This document shows, in pieces, positions 60,832 to 64,000 of a stretch of DNA of 64,000 bases. Position 1 is the stretch's first letter. Every line of letters starts with the position of its first letter. The stretch covers positions 1 through 64,000 of the forward strand of contig NW_020312749.1 in NCBI RefSeq assembly GCF_002999335.1, written 5' to 3'. The position numbers and the translations under genes were made by a program. This DNA comes from Cyclospora cayetanensis. Taxonomy: Eukaryota > Apicomplexa > Conoidasida > Eucoccidiorida > Eimeriidae. The notes under the pieces were generated by a model. The model had not been told where the DNA came from and did not search any database. It worked only from the letters and a program-made list of their open reading frames with translations.

Positions 60832-62045
60832 TAATTTCGCGCGGCGAGAAAGGGCGCTGTAGATGGACGGCACATCTGGCATATGGCAAGCGTCTCATGG
60901 CGCAAATTAGCGAGCGTTCAAGCTTCGAACCTCCCTCAAAACACGCTTTCCATGAAATTTTAAGCGAGGCGCGTGTACAGGAGCCTCGGGCGGGCACGTT
61001 GGAGCAGAGCCAAGCGGCTTCTCACAACCGCAAAGCCTTGAATTTCAGGTGTACAGGCACCTTGCGAGGTGGCCACGATTCGCATGTAGGGGCGAAAGCG
61101 TCCATCCTGAACTCTGGTAGAGCAAGAGGCGTGCACATGTCCGCGCACAGTCGCGGGATAGCCAGTAAACGTCATGTTCAGCACCTCTGAATCGTGCATC
61201 ACTCCTTGACAGCAATGCAGGGTGCTAGGGCTTCTGATCTTCTGGGAAGCCCTTCGCGGCTTGTGGCAGGCACCCTCGCGAAGCGCTTGAACATGCGCCT
61301 CTCTTGCAGGGCAGTGTTCGAAACAGTGACAGCTGTAGCAGCTGGCACTGTTTCGCTTGGGGCGAGGGTAGCAGCACGATAGCGTTGCATCGACAGCGGT
61401 CGCTGCCGATTTGTTCTCTTGCGCTGCGCCGCTGCACGTGACTCCCTAGGCTGGCAGCTGCATCGTTGCCGTTGTTCATTGGTGCGCTAGGCATTCAGAG
61501 ACACCTAACAGTTGTGTAGAGCGTTTTGCAATTTTGGTAGCTAAAAGGCTTTTCCTGAGCCTTGTGGGAGTGTGTGAAGCGTAGCATCAGTTTAGGCTTT
61601 TAGAGGATGCTCCTCAGTGTATATACACTGGTAGCTAAAAGGCTTTTCCTGAGCCTTGTGGGAGTGTGTGAAGCGTAGCATCAGTTTAGGCTTTTAGAGG
61701 ATGCTCCTCAGTGTATATACACTGAGTACTTCTGCAGCCCTGCTGACAGGCAGGCGTAACTAGAGGAGCTCCCACAAGAGAGTCGCGTGTCCATTGAGTT
61801 TGCTGCTGCTCTTTGCAGCAGCACTATATTTCTAAAGAATTTGGCTGTTGCAGAGCGTGGACGCCCAGCAACAGCAGGAGCACTAGCAGCAGCAGCAGCA
61901 TAGGCAAGAGCCGTCGATCATCCTTATCAGCCTTGCACCTCTCCACGGCACTCTGCTCCGCAACTGCTGCGATGCAGTCCGTGAAACGGCAGCAGCAGCA
62001 GCAGCGTAGGAGGCGGCACGCTGATGCAGTGTGCACGAGTGCACT
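60832..62045. other. Spacer between the convergent TTC1-type and phosphatase genes
   Basis: No gene is supported. It contains the 94-bp tandem duplication at 61535-61722 and a CAG-type block at 61860-62010. Short open frames at 60897-61190 and 61813-62049 have no motif support. Confidence 0.6.
61535..61722. repeat. 94-bp exact-looking tandem duplication ending in a palindrome
   Basis: Copy 1 starts at TGGTAGCTAAAAGG (61535) and copy 2 at the same sequence (61629). Each ends in the palindrome CAGTGTATATACACTG (61615-61630 in copy 1). In copy 2 it extends to a perfect 20-base palindrome at 61707-61726. Just before it, GAGGATGCTCCTC is a short hairpin with a three-base loop. The duplication lies between two convergent genes, roughly 0.7 kb past the TTC1-type stop. 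Confidence 0.92.
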
Positions 62046-64000
62046 TTAGAGTAGGAGGCCGTTTGACGAAGGGGGGCACAAGTGTGCCGCTGTATCAATT
62101 ATGAAGGTGGGAAGGGGGGGCCTGGCAGCGGGGGAGCAGCTCAGGCTGCCGATCGAGGCGCTGGTGCGAGCTTTACCGTCGACCTCTTTCGCGTCAGCTC
62201 TGCTTACGTGGCTGCTTGCACCAGCGGCTGCAGCAGCAAAAGCCTCACGCAGCTGCTCGTTACCTGTGACGCCCGTCAGGCAGAGGCAGCTCTGTAGCGC
62301 AGAGGAGGCGGCGAACGCGATGTCTGTCAGGAGCGAGTCTCCGACTACCAGCACGCGATTCAAGTCTTCGCCTTCTGTGCAGGAAAAACAGCAATGGAAA
62401 GCGATCCCAGACGAGCGGTCTCCTCGAGCGACACCCACGAGCCGCCTCGCCATGCGCACAGACGCTCTCCGTCGTCTCCTCGTGGATACAAATCGGCGGG
62501 CATGAAAACTAGCGAGACACATCCACGACGCTTCCTTCCCTTGCCCCCGTGGCTTCAAGAAACATGCGCTTAAAGCATCCTTACCTAGAGCCTCCAAGAC
62601 AAGCTGCTGCATTTGCTCCGAAGGCTTGCCCATGAGGACTGGCTGCGCTCTGCAGGCCGCTGCAACTGCAGCCACCATCGTTCCTGCGCCTGCCCACTTC
62701 TGCAGCATCACAAAGCGCCACAAGAATGAAGACTTTGTCGCAGGAGCCTCCGGATCTCTGCCATCCAACGCACTTCCTGCTCACCCCCTCCCCTCAGCCA
62801 GCCTGAACCCTCGCTCGTCTGCGATTTTTTTACGTGCCAAGGCACGAAAAAGCGTCACTACACACGATACATCTCTGAGAGAGGCACCTGTTTGGTTGAA
62901 AAGTTGCCAAGAGGATCTATGTTGGTGCCAATGAACTGTGCGCCGCAGCTATTTATGTAGAGCTGCGCAGTTTGCAGCTTCTTGTAAGAAAAGCGGCGGT
63001 CAAGACCAACCACGACAAAATCCACGTCGGGCTGTACGGACACCTCTGGGTCGTTCCCAAAGTCGATTTCTTCGTACACTTCTGAGCAGCCACATCGATT
63101 TCGCGAATAAAAGAGGCCGCATTTCACACAGAGGGAGCACGCAACGGAACGCATGCATGCTGTTCCCAACCCTCCTGTATCTCGCAAGCAACCACGCGGC
63201 AAGGCGGCTCGAATTGGGAAGCTGTCTCCTTCCTCTCCGGGTGCCGTGTGTCTACCTTCTTGGCCTCCAAAGGCATCGATGCCGTTACTGCGCAGCTCTT
63301 CAAGGAGGCCTTCTTCGCCAACAACGTAGACGCGAGAGCTCTTGTTGGACTGGTGCATGGCTTTCTTTTGCTGTTTGCGTATGTACTTGGCCGTAGAGTA
63401 GCTCGTACATAGAACCTGCGACACACACGCACACACACACGCATTTACAGGAGCTCTGGAGACACGGGAAACCATGGGCAGCTTGGAAAGCTCCAAAGCC
63501 ACCTTGCGAAGAGAGGAGAGCATCTGGGGAGCTCAGCGAGAAAGCGGAAACGTCGAAGGGAATGTCAAGGATTTAGGGAGAAGCGATCCTTGACCTGCTG
63601 CTCTGTGCAAGGGACGCCCAGCGTCTGGAGCTTCGCAACAAAGCCTTTGCGGCTCAAAGTGCTGTTGTTTGTCAGGTAGTAGACGCTTTTGTGTTGCTTG
63701 TTGCCTGTTGGAGGTGTGCTCGCAGTGCTGCTGGCTGCAGGGGTAGTGAGAGTGCCGCTCATGGGGGTAGGGGTGGAGGGAGTGGTGGAGGCACTCTCCT
63801 CGTTCGCCCTCTGGCGAGGCGTTCGCTGCAGCTGCTGCAGCATCGCCTTGATGCCTGGCAGCAGTTTGTTCCCGTGCCAAAGAACCCCGTCGCAGTCGAA
63901 GACGAAGACATCGAATCGCTCCAGCAACGCCGCTGCTGCAATCCTTTGCTGGCAGAGCTCATTTGCCACTGCTTCTCCGGCTGACGAAGACGCAGAGGCT
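62046..64000 (-). CDS. HAD-family phosphoglycolate/4-nitrophenyl phosphatase, 5' end outside the window
   Basis: Visible exons are >64000-63595, 63415-63256, 63081-62888, 62699-62585 and 62374-62046, joined in phases 0, 1, 0, 1, giving 400 residues so far. The family (eukaryotic PGP, C2-capped HAD) hydrolyses phosphate esters such as 2-phosphoglycolate, a metabolite-repair role. HAD motifs are present: FDVFVFDCDGVLWHG (motif I, nucleophile and acid Asp), YYLTNNST (motif II), MGKPSEQM with the motif III Lys, and VLVVGDSLLTDIAFA (motif IV). Cap-domain blocks VVVGLDRRFSYKKL and FIGTNIDP match PGP. The visible 5' end reads ASASSSAGEAVANELCQQR with no ATG, so the start lies beyond 64000. Odd features are a Thr/Ser/Pro-rich insert of about 37 residues between motifs I and II, and a longer Ala/Ser-rich stretch before the C-terminus. 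Confidence 0.92.

Noticed and set aside
61824..62036. Short minus-strand frame with a Leu-rich, membrane-like stretch just past the phosphatase stop
   Set aside because: It is separated from the phosphatase by a stop at 62046 with no splice site to join it, and the Leu run is a CAG-tract translation.

Overview
The window looks like nuclear DNA of a coccidian apicomplexan, most probably an Eimeria species. The signs are many short exons with GT-AG introns, protein-coding CAG/CTG tracts giving runs of Gln, Ala, Leu, Ser and Asn, and introns packed with microsatellites and minisatellites. Repeat-poor stretches (about 1-7.8 kb and 10.3-15.6 kb) alternate with a very repeat-rich one (about 19-60 kb). 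The genus call is inference; no species marker is present.

Layout. 1-7.8 kb has no intact gene but carries a decayed Ty3/gypsy retrotransposon: RNase H, linker, zinc-binding and integrase core can be read in order at about 3.09-4.33 kb despite frameshifts and stops. Two degraded reverse-transcriptase tails lie at about 0.70-0.93 and 2.74-2.99 kb. 7849-10299 (+) is a two-exon orphan Cys/Gln-rich protein. 10.3-15.6 kb has no gene I can support. 15658-17506 (+) is a complete four-exon UBE2G2/Ubc7-type ubiquitin-conjugating enzyme of 166 residues. 18729-56622 (-) is one giant gene of about 45 exons for a TRRAP/Tra1-type pseudokinase, with HEAT repeats, FAT, degenerate PI3K-like domain and a separate FATC exon. 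It encodes roughly 7,500-8,000 residues by my exon tally, about twice human TRRAP, mainly because of homopolymer insertions. 57664-60831 (+) is a four-exon TTC1-type TPR protein with a long Ala/Glu-rich N-terminal extension. 62046-64000 (-) is a HAD-family phosphoglycolate/4-nitrophenyl phosphatase, five exons visible, 5' end beyond the window.

Relations. UBE2G2 and the TRRAP gene converge, TRRAP and TTC1 diverge from about 1 kb of shared upstream DNA, and TTC1 and the phosphatase converge on a spacer with a 94-bp tandem duplication ending in palindromes. The genes are not a pathway: they cover ERAD-type ubiquitination, chromatin-complex scaffolding, chaperone-adaptor TPR and metabolite repair. 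The most notable items are the continuous TRRAP-like gene, easily broken into many false genes; the repeat tracts within its PI3K-like domain; minisatellites that copy splice-site-like sequence; and the retrotransposon fossil.
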